In this document: one piece after another, positions 44,847-55,965 of the stretch
How the letters are laid out: each line of letters opens with the position of its first letter
How positions within the stretch are numbered: position 1 is the stretch's first letter
DNA from: Azotobacter beijerinckii
Lineage (GTDB): Bacteria; Pseudomonadota; Gammaproteobacteria; Pseudomonadales; Pseudomonadaceae
Direction: 5' to 3'
Length of the DNA stretch: 64,000 bases
Assembly: GCF_900110885.1 (NCBI RefSeq)
Contig: NZ_FOFJ01000015.1
Span: 1-64,000 of the forward strand
The notes under the pieces: model-generated
What the model saw: only the letters and a program-made list of their open reading frames with translations
Databases searched by the model: none
Told to the model about the DNA's origin: nothing
Made by a program: the position numbers and the translations under genes

Positions 44847-45851
44847 ATGCAGGCAAGCAAGCGCATTCTCGCCGTTCTGGTCCTGGGCGCGTTCTCCGGC
44901 GCCGCACCGGCCGCCGATGACGAGGTCGTGGTCTATTCGGCGCGGATCGACGAGCTGATCAAGCCGGTCTTCGATGCCTATACCGCCGAAACCGGGGTCA
45001 AGGTGAAGTTCATCACCGACAAGGAAGCCCCGCTGCTGGCCCGCCTCAAGGCCGAAGGGAAGAACACCCCGGCCGACCTGCTGATCACCGTGGACGCCGG
45101 CAACCTCTGGCAGGCCGAGCAGGAGGGCGTGCTGCGCCCGCTGGACTCCGCGACGATCAAGGCCAACATCCCGCCGCAATACCGCTCCGCCGGCGGCGCC
45201 TGGAACGGCCTGTCGCTGCGCGCGCGGACCATCTTCTACTCCACCGAGCGGGTCAAGCCGGAAGAACTCTCCACCTACGAGGCCCTGGCCGACGAGCACT
45301 GGGAAGGCCGGCTGTGCCTGCGCACCAGCAAGAAGGTCTACAACCAGTCGCTGACCGCCACCCTGATCGAGGTCCACGGCGAGAAGCAGGCCGAGCAGAT
45401 CGTCAAGGGCTGGGTGAACAACCTGGCCACCGACGTGTTCGCCGACGACACCGCCCTGCTACAGGCCATCGACGCCGGCCAGTGCGACGTGGGCATCGCC
45501 AACACCTACTACTACGGCCGCCTGCACAAGCAGAACCCGGGTTTGAAGGTGAAGCCCTTCTGGCCGAACCAGGCCGATCGCGGCGTGCACGTCAACCTCT
45601 CCGGCGCCGGGGTGACCAAGTACGCCCCGCATTCGCAGGCCGCGCAGAGGCTCCTGGAATGGATGACCGGCGAGAAGGCCCAGCGCCTGCTGGCCGACCT
45701 CAACCAGGAATACCCCGCCAACCCGCAGGTGGCACCGTCCGCGGAAGTCGCCGCATGGGGCAGCTTCAAGGCCGACAGCGTGCCGGTCGAGGTCGCCGGC
45801 AAGCGCCAGGCCGAGGCGATCCGCCTGATGGACCGCGCCGGCTGGAACTGA
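44847..45851 (+). CDS. Ferric-iron ABC transporter, periplasmic binding protein (FbpA type)
   Basis: A 334-residue binding protein with a signal peptide (about 1-24, ending APAAD). Iron-site tyrosines are likely in VVYSARID and the adjacent pair in [13 protein letters not shown], a hallmark of FbpA/FutA proteins. It delivers Fe3+ to the permease encoded next. GAGG lies about nine bases before the ATG at 44847; GTG at 44838 is too close to serve. The 100-base upstream gap is relatively AT-rich, but I could not fit a convincing Fur box. Confidence 0.88.
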   Translation: MQASKRILAVLVLGAFSGAAPAADDEVVVYSARIDELIKPVFDAYTAETGVKVKFITDKEAPLLARLKAEGKNTPADLLITVDAGNLWQAEQEGVLRPLDSATIKANIPPQYRSAGGAWNGLSLRARTIFYSTERVKPEELSTYEALADEHWEGRLCLRTSKKVYNQSLTATLIEVHGEKQAEQIVKGWVNNLATDVFADDTALLQAIDAGQCDVGIANTYYYGRLHKQNPGLKVKPFWPNQADRGVHVNLSGAGVTKYAPHSQAAQRLLEWMTGEKAQRLLADLNQEYPANPQVAPSAEVAAWGSFKADSVPVEVAGKRQAEAIRLMDRAGWN

Positions 45852-45940
45852 CCGGAGCGCTCCGAGGCTGCCGACTCCGGGCCGCAGGCGGAGCGCTCCG
45901 CCGGCGGCCCGTCTTATTTTCCGTGTTGCGGGGAGCCGTC

Positions 45941-47557
45941 GTGTCCCATTCCCTCCAGCGCCGCTGGTATCCCGTCGTCTTCGCCATCGCCGCTCTGGTG
46001 CTGCTGCCCCTCGGCGTGCTGGCGCTCTCCTGGCACAGCGTGGACGGCGAAATCTGGAAGCATCTGTGGGATACCCAGATGCCGCGCCTGCTCGGCAACA
46101 CCCTGACCCTGCTGCTCGGCGTCGGCACTGGCGTCACCCTGCTCGGGGTGAGCCTGGCCTGGCTGACCAGCCTCTGCGAGTTTCCCGGCCGGCGCTGGCT
46201 GGACTGGGCGCTGATGCTGCCCTTCGCGATTCCCGCCTATGTGCTGGCCTTCGTCTTCGTCGGCCTGCTGGACTTCGCCGGGCCGGTGCAGAGCCTCTTG
46301 CGCGAATGGTTCGGCAGCGGCCTGCGCCTGCCGCGGGTGCGCTCCACCGGCGGGGTGATCCTGGTCCTGGTGCTGGTCTTCTACCCCTACGTCTACCTGC
46401 TCGCACGCAGCGCCTTCCTGGCCCAGGGCAAGGGTCTGATGGAGGCCGCGCGGGCCCTCGGCCAGTCGCCCTGGCAGGCCTTCTGGCGCGTCGCGCTGCC
46501 GATGGCGCGGCCGGCGATCGGCGCCGGCCTGGCGCTGGCGACGATGGAGACCCTGGCCGACTTCGGCGCCGTCTCGGTGTTCAACTACGACACCTTCACC
46601 ACCGCCATCTACAAGACCTGGTACGGCTTCTACAGCCTGTCGTCCGCCACCCAGCTGGCCAGCCTGCTGCTCTTGGCGGTGATGCTGGTGGTCTACGGCG
46701 AGCGTCGCGCCCGCGGCGTGCCGCGGCCGAGCACCGAGCGCCCGCGCGGCCGGGCGCTGTACCGGCTGCGCGGCGCCAAGGCGGCGGCGGCCAGCGTCTG
46801 GTGCGGACTGGTGTTTCTCTGCGCCTTCGTCGTGCCGCTCGCGCAGCTGCTGGCGTGGTTCTGGCAGCGCGGCCGTTTCGACCTCGACGAGCGCTACACC
46901 GGGCTGATCCTGCATACCCTCTGGCTGGGCGGTTGCGCCGCGTTGCTCACCGTTGCTTGCGCCATGCTGCTGGCCTTCGCCCGGCGCCTGGTGCCGGACC
47001 GGACGATGGGCGCGGCGGTCGGCCTGGCCAACCTCGGCTATGCCCTGCCGGGCTCGGTGCTGGCGGTGTCCCTCATGTTCGCCTTCAGCTATCTCGACCG
47101 GGAGCTGGTGATTCCGCTGTCCGCCTGGCTCGGCGGGGCCGGCAAGCCGCTGCTGCTGGGCAGCCTGACGGCCCTGCTGCTGGCCTACCTGGTACGCTTT
47201 CTGGCGGTGGCCTTCGGCCCCCTGGAAAGCAGCCTGGCGCGGATCCGCCCGTCGCTGCCGGAGGCCGCGCGCAGCCTGGGGGTCGGCGGGCCGCAGCTGT
47301 TCTCGCGGCTCTACCTGCCGCTGCTGCTGCCCGGCACCCTGAGCGCCGCCCTGCTGGTGTTCGTCGACGTGCTCAAGGAAATGCCGGCGACCCTGCTGAT
47401 GCGTCCGTTCGGCTGGGACACCCTGGCGGTGCGCATCTTCGAGATGACCAGCGAGGGGGAGTGGGCCCGTGCCGCGCTGCCGGCGCTGACCCTGGTGCTG
47501 GTCGGGCTGCTGCCGGTGATCGGCCTGATCCGTCGTTCGGCGCGCCAGCCCGGCTGA
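45941..47557 (+). CDS. Ferric-iron ABC transporter permease (FbpB type)
   Basis: A 538-residue permease with about twelve membrane helices in two repeated halves, each with an EAA loop (EAARALGQSPWQAFWRVALP and EAARSLGVGGPQLFSRLYLP). It forms the channel for the binding protein upstream. The start is GTG at 45941 with GGGGAG five bases before it; GTG at 45923 is an in-frame alternative. The intergenic gap has two copies of the palindrome GGAGCGCTCC. No ATPase gene follows; gcvT is next. Confidence 0.9.
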   Translation: MSHSLQRRWYPVVFAIAALVLLPLGVLALSWHSVDGEIWKHLWDTQMPRLLGNTLTLLLGVGTGVTLLGVSLAWLTSLCEFPGRRWLDWALMLPFAIPAYVLAFVFVGLLDFAGPVQSLLREWFGSGLRLPRVRSTGGVILVLVLVFYPYVYLLARSAFLAQGKGLMEAARALGQSPWQAFWRVALPMARPAIGAGLALATMETLADFGAVSVFNYDTFTTAIYKTWYGFYSLSSATQLASLLLLAVMLVVYGERRARGVPRPSTERPRGRALYRLRGAKAAAASVWCGLVFLCAFVVPLAQLLAWFWQRGRFDLDERYTGLILHTLWLGGCAALLTVACAMLLAFARRLVPDRTMGAAVGLANLGYALPGSVLAVSLMFAFSYLDRELVIPLSAWLGGAGKPLLLGSLTALLLAYLVRFLAVAFGPLESSLARIRPSLPEAARSLGVGGPQLFSRLYLPLLLPGTLSAALLVFVDVLKEMPATLLMRPFGWDTLAVRIFEMTSEGEWARAALPALTLVLVGLLPVIGLIRRSARQPG

Positions 47558-47593
47558 AGGGCAGGCCGTCCGACCCCCCCACCTTCCGCCACC

Positions 47594-47622
47594 GTGACCT
47601 GGTTCGCCCTTGCGGCTACAAT
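47594..47622 (+). promoter_or_regulatory. Predicted sigma-70 promoter for gcvTHP
   Basis: GTGACC (47594-47599) and TACAAT (47617-47622) with a 17-base spacer. Transcription would start near 47629. A terminator-like hairpin lies between this and gcvT, so either attenuation occurs or the promoter serves another purpose. Confidence 0.45.
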
Positions 47623-47662
47623 GCGCGCCATCCGTGGCCCGCTCCAGGCCCTGTAACCGTTG

Positions 47663-47686
47663 AAAGGCCTGCTTCGCAGGCCTTTT
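47663..47686 (+). terminator. Terminator-like hairpin before gcvT
   Basis: A ten-base-pair stem (AAAGGCCTGC / GCAGGCCTTT) with a three-base loop, ending in TTTT. It could end the iron-permease transcript or, because a promoter lies just upstream, act as an attenuator in the gcvT leader. Confidence 0.65.
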
Positions 47687-47737
47687 GCGTTCACGCCCTA
47701 CCCGCATCGCGCCAGGCACCGAAGGAGAGCAACACTG

Positions 47738-48820
47738 ATGGGACAGCGCACACCGCTCCATGGGCAGCACCTTGCCCTGGGGGCCAAGATCGTCGATTTC
47801 GGCGGCTGGGACATGCCTCTGCATTACGGCTCGCAAGTCGAGGAGCATCACCAGGTTCGCCGCGACTGCGGGGTCTTCGACGTTTCCCACATGACCGTGG
47901 TGGACGTCCACGGCCCGCAGGCCCTGGCCTGGCTGCAGCGCCTACTGGCCAACGACGTGGCGCACCTGGAGACCCCCGGCAAAGCCCTCTACAGCGCGAT
48001 GCTCAACGAGCGCGGCGGGGTGATCGACGACCTCATCGTCTACCTCACTGGCTTCGGCTACCGCCTGGTGCTCAACGCCGGCACCCGCGCCCGCGACCTG
48101 GCGTGGATGCAGGAGCAGGCCGCCGGCTGCGCGGTCGAGCTGCGCGAGCGCGGCGACCTGGCGATGCTCGCTATCCAGGGGCCGCACGCGCGGGCGCGCA
48201 CCGGCGAGCTGGTCTCCAGCGCGCGCGCCGCGCTGATCCACGAACTCCGGCCGTTCGAGGGGATGGCCGAGGGCGACTGGTTCGTCGCCCGCACCGGCTA
48301 CACCGGCGAGGATGGCCTGGAGATCATGCTGCCCGCCGCGCAGGCCCCGGACTTCTTCAGCGAACTGGTCGGCGCCGGCATCGCGCCCATCGGCCTCGGC
48401 GCCCGCGACACCCTGCGCCTGGAGGCGGGGCTGAACCTCTACGGCCAGGACATGGACGAGAGCGTCTCGCCGCTGGCCGCGAACATGGGCTGGACCATCG
48501 CCTGGGACCCCGTCGGGCGCGACTTCATCGGCCGCGCCGCGGTGGAGGCGCAGCGCTGCGCCGGTGGCCAGCCTAAACTGGTGGGATTGTTGCTGGAGGA
48601 GCGCGGCGTGCTGCGCGCCCACCAGGTGGTGCGGGTGGAGGGGATCGGCGAGGGCCAAATCACCAGCGGCAGCTTCTCGCCGACGCTCGGCAAGTCCATC
48701 GCCCTGGCCCGGGTGCCGGCGGCCACCGGCGAGCGCGCCGAGGTGGAAATCCGCGGCCGCTGGCTTCCTGTCCGCGTCGTCCGGCCGAACTTCGTCCGCC
48801 ACGGCAAGGCTTTGATCTAG
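47738..48820 (+). CDS. gcvT: Glycine cleavage T protein (aminomethyltransferase)
   Basis: A 360-residue GcvT that transfers the aminomethyl carbon from the H protein to tetrahydrofolate. Signatures are [13 protein letters not shown], the catalytic Asp region [12 protein letters not shown] and [19 protein letters not shown] precedes the ATG at 47738. It is the first gene of the gcvT-gcvH-gcvP operon, the order of the gcv1 set in P. aeruginosa. Confidence 0.94.
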   Translation: MGQRTPLHGQHLALGAKIVDFGGWDMPLHYGSQVEEHHQVRRDCGVFDVSHMTVVDVHGPQALAWLQRLLANDVAHLETPGKALYSAMLNERGGVIDDLIVYLTGFGYRLVLNAGTRARDLAWMQEQAAGCAVELRERGDLAMLAIQGPHARARTGELVSSARAALIHELRPFEGMAEGDWFVARTGYTGEDGLEIMLPAAQAPDFFSELVGAGIAPIGLGARDTLRLEAGLNLYGQDMDESVSPLAANMGWTIAWDPVGRDFIGRAAVEAQRCAGGQPKLVGLLLEERGVLRAHQVVRVEGIGEGQITSGSFSPTLGKSIALARVPAATGERAEVEIRGRWLPVRVVRPNFVRHGKALI

Positions 48821-48863
48821 ATTTTTCGGGCGAGCCCTTTCGCCCCCAACTCGAGGACACGAC

Positions 48864-49253
48864 ATGAGCAACATTCCCGCCGATCTGCGCTACGCCGCCA
48901 GCCACGAATGGGCCCGACTGGAAGCGGACGGCACCGTCACCGTGGGCATTTCCGACCACGCCCAGATCGCCCTGGGCGACGTGGTGTTCGTCGAGCTGCC
49001 GGAGATCGGCAAGCAACTGGCCGCCGAGCAGGAAGCCGGGGTGGTGGAATCGGTGAAGGCCGCCTCGGACATCTATGCGCCGATCGCCGGCGAGGTGATC
49101 GCGGTCAACGAAGAACTGACCGACAGCCCCGAGCTGGTCAATAGCGATCCCTACGGCAGCTGGTTCTTCAAGCTCAAGCCCAGCAACGCCGGCGATCTGG
49201 ACAAACTGCTCGACGCGGCCGGCTACGCCGCCGCCTGCGCCGCCGACGCCTGA
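48864..49253 (+). CDS. gcvH: Glycine cleavage H protein
   Basis: A 129-residue lipoyl carrier. The lipoylated lysine is Lys65 in [10 protein letters not shown]. It shuttles the aminomethyl group between the P and T proteins. It lies 43 bases after gcvT and 92 before gcvP. Confidence 0.95.
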   Translation: MSNIPADLRYAASHEWARLEADGTVTVGISDHAQIALGDVVFVELPEIGKQLAAEQEAGVVESVKAASDIYAPIAGEVIAVNEELTDSPELVNSDPYGSWFFKLKPSNAGDLDKLLDAAGYAAACAADA

Positions 49254-49345
49254 TCGTCGGGGCTCCCGGCGCTTGGCGCCGGAAACCTTTCTACGCCTGA
49301 AGCCTCGCCCTGGTCGGGGCTTCGTCTTTTTACCCGAGAACCGCC

Positions 49346-52219
<2,874 letters not shown>

Positions 52220-52271
52220 GCCGGGAGGCGCCCGCCCGGGGCGCCTTCGGGACGTACCGTGCCGGCGGCCC

Positions 52272-52961
52272 TCAGCCGCCGGCCGGCTCCTCGAAGCCGT
52301 GGAAGGCGGCGAACTCCGCCACCGGCACCCGCTCGGTGACCAGGCCGTTTTCCGGCGCCTCGGGCGCCTCGAAGCCGAGGGCCACGGCGCACACCAGGAT
52401 CTCCCCGGCATCGAGCAGCCCCTGCTCGCGCACCACCTGGTGGTAGTCGGCGAAGACCCCCTGGGGACAGCTGTGCAGCCCTTCGCCGCGGGCCGCGAGC
52501 ATCAGGTTCTGGATGAACATGCCCAGGTCGAGGAAGCTGCCGGTGTTCATCCGCCGGTCCAGGGCGATCAGCAGGCCGACCGGCGCATCGAAGAACTGGA
52601 AGTTGCGCAGCGCCTGCCGCTCCCGCGCCGCCCGGTCGCCACGCGCGATGCCAAGCGTGTCGTAGAGGCCGAAACCCATGGTCCGCCGGCGCTCCAGATA
52701 GGGTTCGAACCACTGCTCGGGGTAGTAGCCGTACTCGGCGTGGTGTCGCTGCGGCTCGTGCTCGGCCGCTGCGACCACCGCCCGGCACAGCGCGTCCCGG
52801 ACCGGGCCGGCCACCGCGCGGACCCTCCACGGCTGGGTGTTGGCGCCGCTCGGCGCCTGCGCCGCCAGCGCCAGGATGCGCTCGACCTGGGCGCGGGGAA
52901 CGGGATCGGGACGGAAACGGCGTACCGACTTGCGCGAACGGATGGCGTCTTCGACCTGCAT
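52272..52961 (-). CDS. Nitroreductase-family FMN oxidoreductase
   Basis: A 229-residue nitroreductase with the FMN site segments IRSRKSVRRFRPDPV and APSGANTQPWRVRAV near the N-terminus and HSCPQGVFADYHQVVRE later. It should reduce nitroaromatics, quinones or similar with NAD(P)H; the natural substrate is unknown. GAGGAG precedes the ATG at 52961. It marks the point where synteny with Pseudomonas core genes ends. Confidence 0.85.
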   Translation of the reverse strand: MQVEDAIRSRKSVRRFRPDPVPRAQVERILALAAQAPSGANTQPWRVRAVAGPVRDALCRAVVAAAEHEPQRHHAEYGYYPEQWFEPYLERRRTMGFGLYDTLGIARGDRAARERQALRNFQFFDAPVGLLIALDRRMNTGSFLDLGMFIQNLMLAARGEGLHSCPQGVFADYHQVVREQGLLDAGEILVCAVALGFEAPEAPENGLVTERVPVAEFAAFHGFEEPAGG

Positions 52962-53169
52962 GGGCGGGCTCCTCGGGTTCTGCGGGAATCTGCAGGTATA
53001 CCCCAGGTACCGGCGCTTTTCATCCGCGGGCACGCTTCGTCCTGCCCTGCCGGTTACCGCCCGATAGCGGGGCGACTCGCCAGCTCGTCGCGAAATTCTT
53101 GGGGAAAAACGTTAGATTGCCCATCGAAGCAGCTTGCAAACTTTCGACTCACACCACCAGGCGGCGAGA

Positions 53170-53370
53170 ATGGCCAAGAAATTTCCCTTGAACCCCAAGC
53201 ATCCCGAGCGAATCTGCTGGGGATGCGACCGGTACTGTCCGGCGACTTCCCTGGCCTGCGGAAATGGCGCCGACCGGACGATGCACCCGGCCGAGATGCT
53301 CGGAGAGGACTGGTACATACTCGAAGATGGGAGCATCGACGCGGTTGTGGAGACTCAAAAGCCGGCGTAG
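53170..53370 (+). CDS. DUF3079 zinc-ribbon-like small protein
   Basis: A 66-residue protein beginning MAKKFPLNPKHPERICWGCD, with four cysteines in the pattern C-x2-C-x3-C-x6-C (ICWGCDRYCPATSLACGNG) followed by HPAEMLGEDWY. This is the DUF3079 family. The cysteines suggest zinc or iron-sulfur binding. The function is unknown. The ATG at 53170 is the conserved family start. Confidence 0.8.
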   Translation: MAKKFPLNPKHPERICWGCDRYCPATSLACGNGADRTMHPAEMLGEDWYILEDGSIDAVVETQKPA

Positions 53371-53506
53371 GACCCGCGTCGGCCCTGGGGCGGGGCCAGC
53401 CAGGCCGACATGCGGGCGTTCCGCTGCGCGAGCGTGAAGGCCTGGGCGATGGCAGGCCCAAGGAGAACCCCCGGATCGGCTTTCCAGGGGGGCCCCCATT
53501 GACGTG

Positions 53507-53953
53507 TTAAGCGCTGGCGGCCACTGCCTGACGGGCCAGCAATTGCCATTCGCTGCCCTTTTTCTTCCAGATCTGCAGGACTTTCAGGTTGACCCTGGCC
53601 GGGTCCTTGCCCTTGCCGTGCGTGTCGGCCACGAACGTATGGCGAACGATGGCGATGTCGTCGCCCACCACCTGCACGCTCTGGTCGCTGATGGCGATGG
53701 ACGAGAAGTTGGAAGCGCCGGTCATCAGGTTATCGATCAGGCTTTCCTTGGTATCGACCTTGCCGCTGGAGTGGCCATAGCTCAGCTGCGGAGCGATCAG
53801 CGCCTCCAGCCGCTCTTTGTCCGGGTCGACCATCACCACGCGCAACTGCTCCGCTGCCGCGTCGATGGCGGCGATTTCGTCGGCGGCACTGGCGGGGATT
53901 ACAAGTGCCACCGAACAGAAGGTAGCGACCAACAGCATTATTCTTTTTATCAT
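53507..53953 (-). CDS. Secreted NTF2-like (DUF4440) protein
   Basis: A 148-residue protein with a signal peptide (about 1-23, MIKRIMLLVATFCSVALVIP) and an NTF2-like domain (about 27-148; LEALIAPQLSYGHSSG, RHTFVADTHG, VLQIWKKKGSEWQLLARQA). Such domains bind small ligands, and the actual substrate is unknown. AAGG lies about seven bases before the ATG at 53953. Confidence 0.75.
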   Translation of the reverse strand: MIKRIMLLVATFCSVALVIPASAADEIAAIDAAAEQLRVVMVDPDKERLEALIAPQLSYGHSSGKVDTKESLIDNLMTGASNFSSIAISDQSVQVVGDDIAIVRHTFVADTHGKGKDPARVNLKVLQIWKKKGSEWQLLARQAVAASA

Positions 53954-54396
53954 CTTGGGGCCTTCATTCACGGGTTGGAAAACGGACTCGGAGCCATTCC
54001 TCATTATGAGGTAAGACATACTATCACTTCGGTGTGTGGCGTTGAAGTCAACCCGTAATATTGGAATCAGCGAGAAGGCATTTGTATTAAGTAAATGATT
54101 TATTTAGATATTATTATGTTTTCTGCGACGGGAGTGTCCCTGTTGGGATTATTGTTATGTGATCACTTGTTACGGCAGGCGTCGATTCACTGGCAGAGCC
54201 CGGCGGTATGCCCTGATGGTGGACACCTCGTTAAGCGATACCCTGCCACAGGGTGAGCCAAGGCAGGCAAGCCGGCCCGATGAAGCAACCCGTGCCCGCC
54301 ACTGCCAGGCCTGCCTGGGCGAAGCGCGGGGCCAGGCCTGGCGGATCGAACTGGTCCGGCAGGCGCGGACAGGGTTTCAGGTACTCATCCGGCCGT
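53954..54396. other. 443-base gap including an AT-rich island
   Basis: Bases about 54050-54170 are strikingly AT-rich compared with the rest of the window (runs such as TATTATTATGTTT and GTATTAAGTAAATG). It should contain the promoter of the NTF2-like gene. No gene is visible; an open frame at 54159-54419 has no similarity and lies partly antisense to the PepSY gene. It may be recently acquired DNA or a silenced regulatory region. Confidence 0.5.
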
Positions 54397-54699
54397 TCAG
54401 TCGTCCCGCTTGTCCTTGAGGACCTGACCGCTGGCGGCATCCAGATGCACGTCCCACTTCGCGCCTTGGGCGTCGCGCAGCTCGACCTGGTAGATGTAGC
54501 GGCCGTATTCCTCTTCCAGCTCGGTTTCCCGGACGGTCGCGCCGGGGTGCTTGGCTTGTGCCGTGGCGTTGAGCGTCTCGAACGGCTGGATGGTACCGGC
54601 CTTGAGCAACTGCACGGCTTGGTCCGGGCCGAGGTCGTGGGCCTGGGCCAGGCTGGCGGTGAGCAGGGCGCTGGCGAACAGGGCGGTGAGGGTTTTCAT
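54397..54699 (-). CDS. PepSY-domain periplasmic protein
   Basis: A 100-residue protein with a signal peptide (about 1-20, ending LAQA) and one PepSY domain (about 45-98; YIYQVELRDAQGAKWDVHLD). PepSY proteins often inhibit proteases or accompany two-component systems; none is encoded nearby. Confidence 0.82.
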   Translation of the reverse strand: MKTLTALFASALLTASLAQAHDLGPDQAVQLLKAGTIQPFETLNATAQAKHPGATVRETELEEEYGRYIYQVELRDAQGAKWDVHLDAASGQVLKDKRDD

Positions 54700-55043
54700 C
54701 GTGGCTCTCCAGGGAGTCGTCGGCTTTCGATGGGCGTCACCCTAGCCTGGGCGACTTAAACCAAGCTGAATCGGCCGGTGCGTCTTGCTTGATGGGGGCG
54801 CTATTGCAGGCGGCAAGGCGATGACCGACCATAGGGCCGCCATCTATCCCTATCCCATCCCGGAGGCCATGTCCGAGTGGGGTGTCACGAAAATGCCGCC
54901 GCAGAGGCGGCGGACCGTCGCGCGAGCGACTGGGCGCGGCGCCGCCCATGCCCGGCCCGCGATCATCCTGCCCATTCCGGCTACCCGTCCGGCCCTTGTG
55001 TCGCCGGGCGGCGCCGGCATCCCGAGTCGAGAGGTTTCACCCG
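54700..55043. other. Intergenic region between divergent PepSY and DUF2780 genes
   Basis: 344 bases. A GC hairpin near 54896-54913 (CCGCCGC facing GCGGCGG) is the only structure I can point to. The promoters of both neighbours are expected here but not identified. Confidence 0.35.
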
Positions 55044-55778
55044 ATGAAAGCGTCCCCTTCCATTGCCCTGGTCGCCCTGCTGAGTCTGGCGAGCGTCCCG
55101 GCCTTTGCCTTCGACCTGAACGCCGCCGCCCAGGCGGTTTCCACCCTCAAGGGCGAGCAGACCGGCGCGGTGGCTGCCAACGACAAGAGTGCGCAGGTCC
55201 TCGGGCTGGTACAGGCCCTGAGCGCGCTGCCCGTCACCCCGCTGCAGATGCTGGGCGGCACCGGGGCCCTGCTGGGGCTGGCGCAAAGCCAGCTCAAGGG
55301 CAGCGACTATGCGCAGCTGGCCGAGTCGGTTCCCGGCATCGAACACCTCACCGGCAACAATGCGCTGGACCAGCTTGGCACCCTCGGCGGCTTGGGTGCG
55401 CTGGGTGGTAGTCTCGGCGGACTCGGCGGTGGTCTGGGGGGCCTGCTCGGCAAGTCCGCCCAGCCGACGGCCGAGCAGTCCGCCGCACTGGAGCAGACCG
55501 GCGAGCTGCTGGGTAATGTCCAGAACATGCAGGACGTCAACCAGGCCTTCTCCTCCCTGGGCATGGACGCCAGCCTGACCGGCCAGTTCGCGCCGATCCT
55601 GCTGCAGTTCCTCGGCAACCAGGGGGTGGCCGGTCCGCTGATGCAGAGCCTGGCCGGCGTCTGGGGCGTGGGCGGCTCCGCTGTCGTACCCGGCACCGCC
55701 AGTGGCAGTGGCGTCGGAACTGGCAGCGGCTCCGTTCCGGCCACCACCGTCGGCACCGGCACTGCTGCCGGCTCCTGA
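55044..55778 (+). CDS. DUF2780 secreted protein
   Basis: A 244-residue protein with a signal peptide (about 1-22, ending VPAFA), a helical region, a very Gly/Leu-rich linker (about 110-137), a DUF2780-like helical domain (about 150-210; NMQDVNQAFSSLGMD) and a Gly/Ser/Thr-rich tail with valines. DUF2780 (VcgC/VcgE) proteins are secreted and of unknown function. GAGAGG lies before the ATG. Confidence 0.75.
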   Translation: MKASPSIALVALLSLASVPAFAFDLNAAAQAVSTLKGEQTGAVAANDKSAQVLGLVQALSALPVTPLQMLGGTGALLGLAQSQLKGSDYAQLAESVPGIEHLTGNNALDQLGTLGGLGALGGSLGGLGGGLGGLLGKSAQPTAEQSAALEQTGELLGNVQNMQDVNQAFSSLGMDASLTGQFAPILLQFLGNQGVAGPLMQSLAGVWGVGGSAVVPGTASGSGVGTGSGSVPATTVGTGTAAGS

Positions 55779-55965
55779 TCCGCGCAGGGCGGGCGTGGCT
55801 GCTCCGGTCGGCGACCTCGTCCGCCTGTCGCCGGCGAGGGGACGAGCGTAGCGCCATTGCTCCGGGCGACGTCGAAGGCTCTGGTTTGGGGACGGATGCT
55901 GGTCTCGAAACCGCCGTCGTCGACGCCGAGGGTGTGTGATCCCTCTTCCTTTCAGGCCGTTCCGA

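Noticed and set aside
47641..47737. Glycine riboswitch before gcvT
   Set aside because: Only a fragment resembling one aptamer half (CCGAAGGAGAGCAA) is present; the paired GGAGAG element and the tandem layout are not seen. Kept only as a check within the leader finding.
54159..54419. 86-codon plus-strand frame in the AT-rich gap
   Set aside because: No ribosome site, no similarity, and the 3' end overlaps the PepSY gene antisense.
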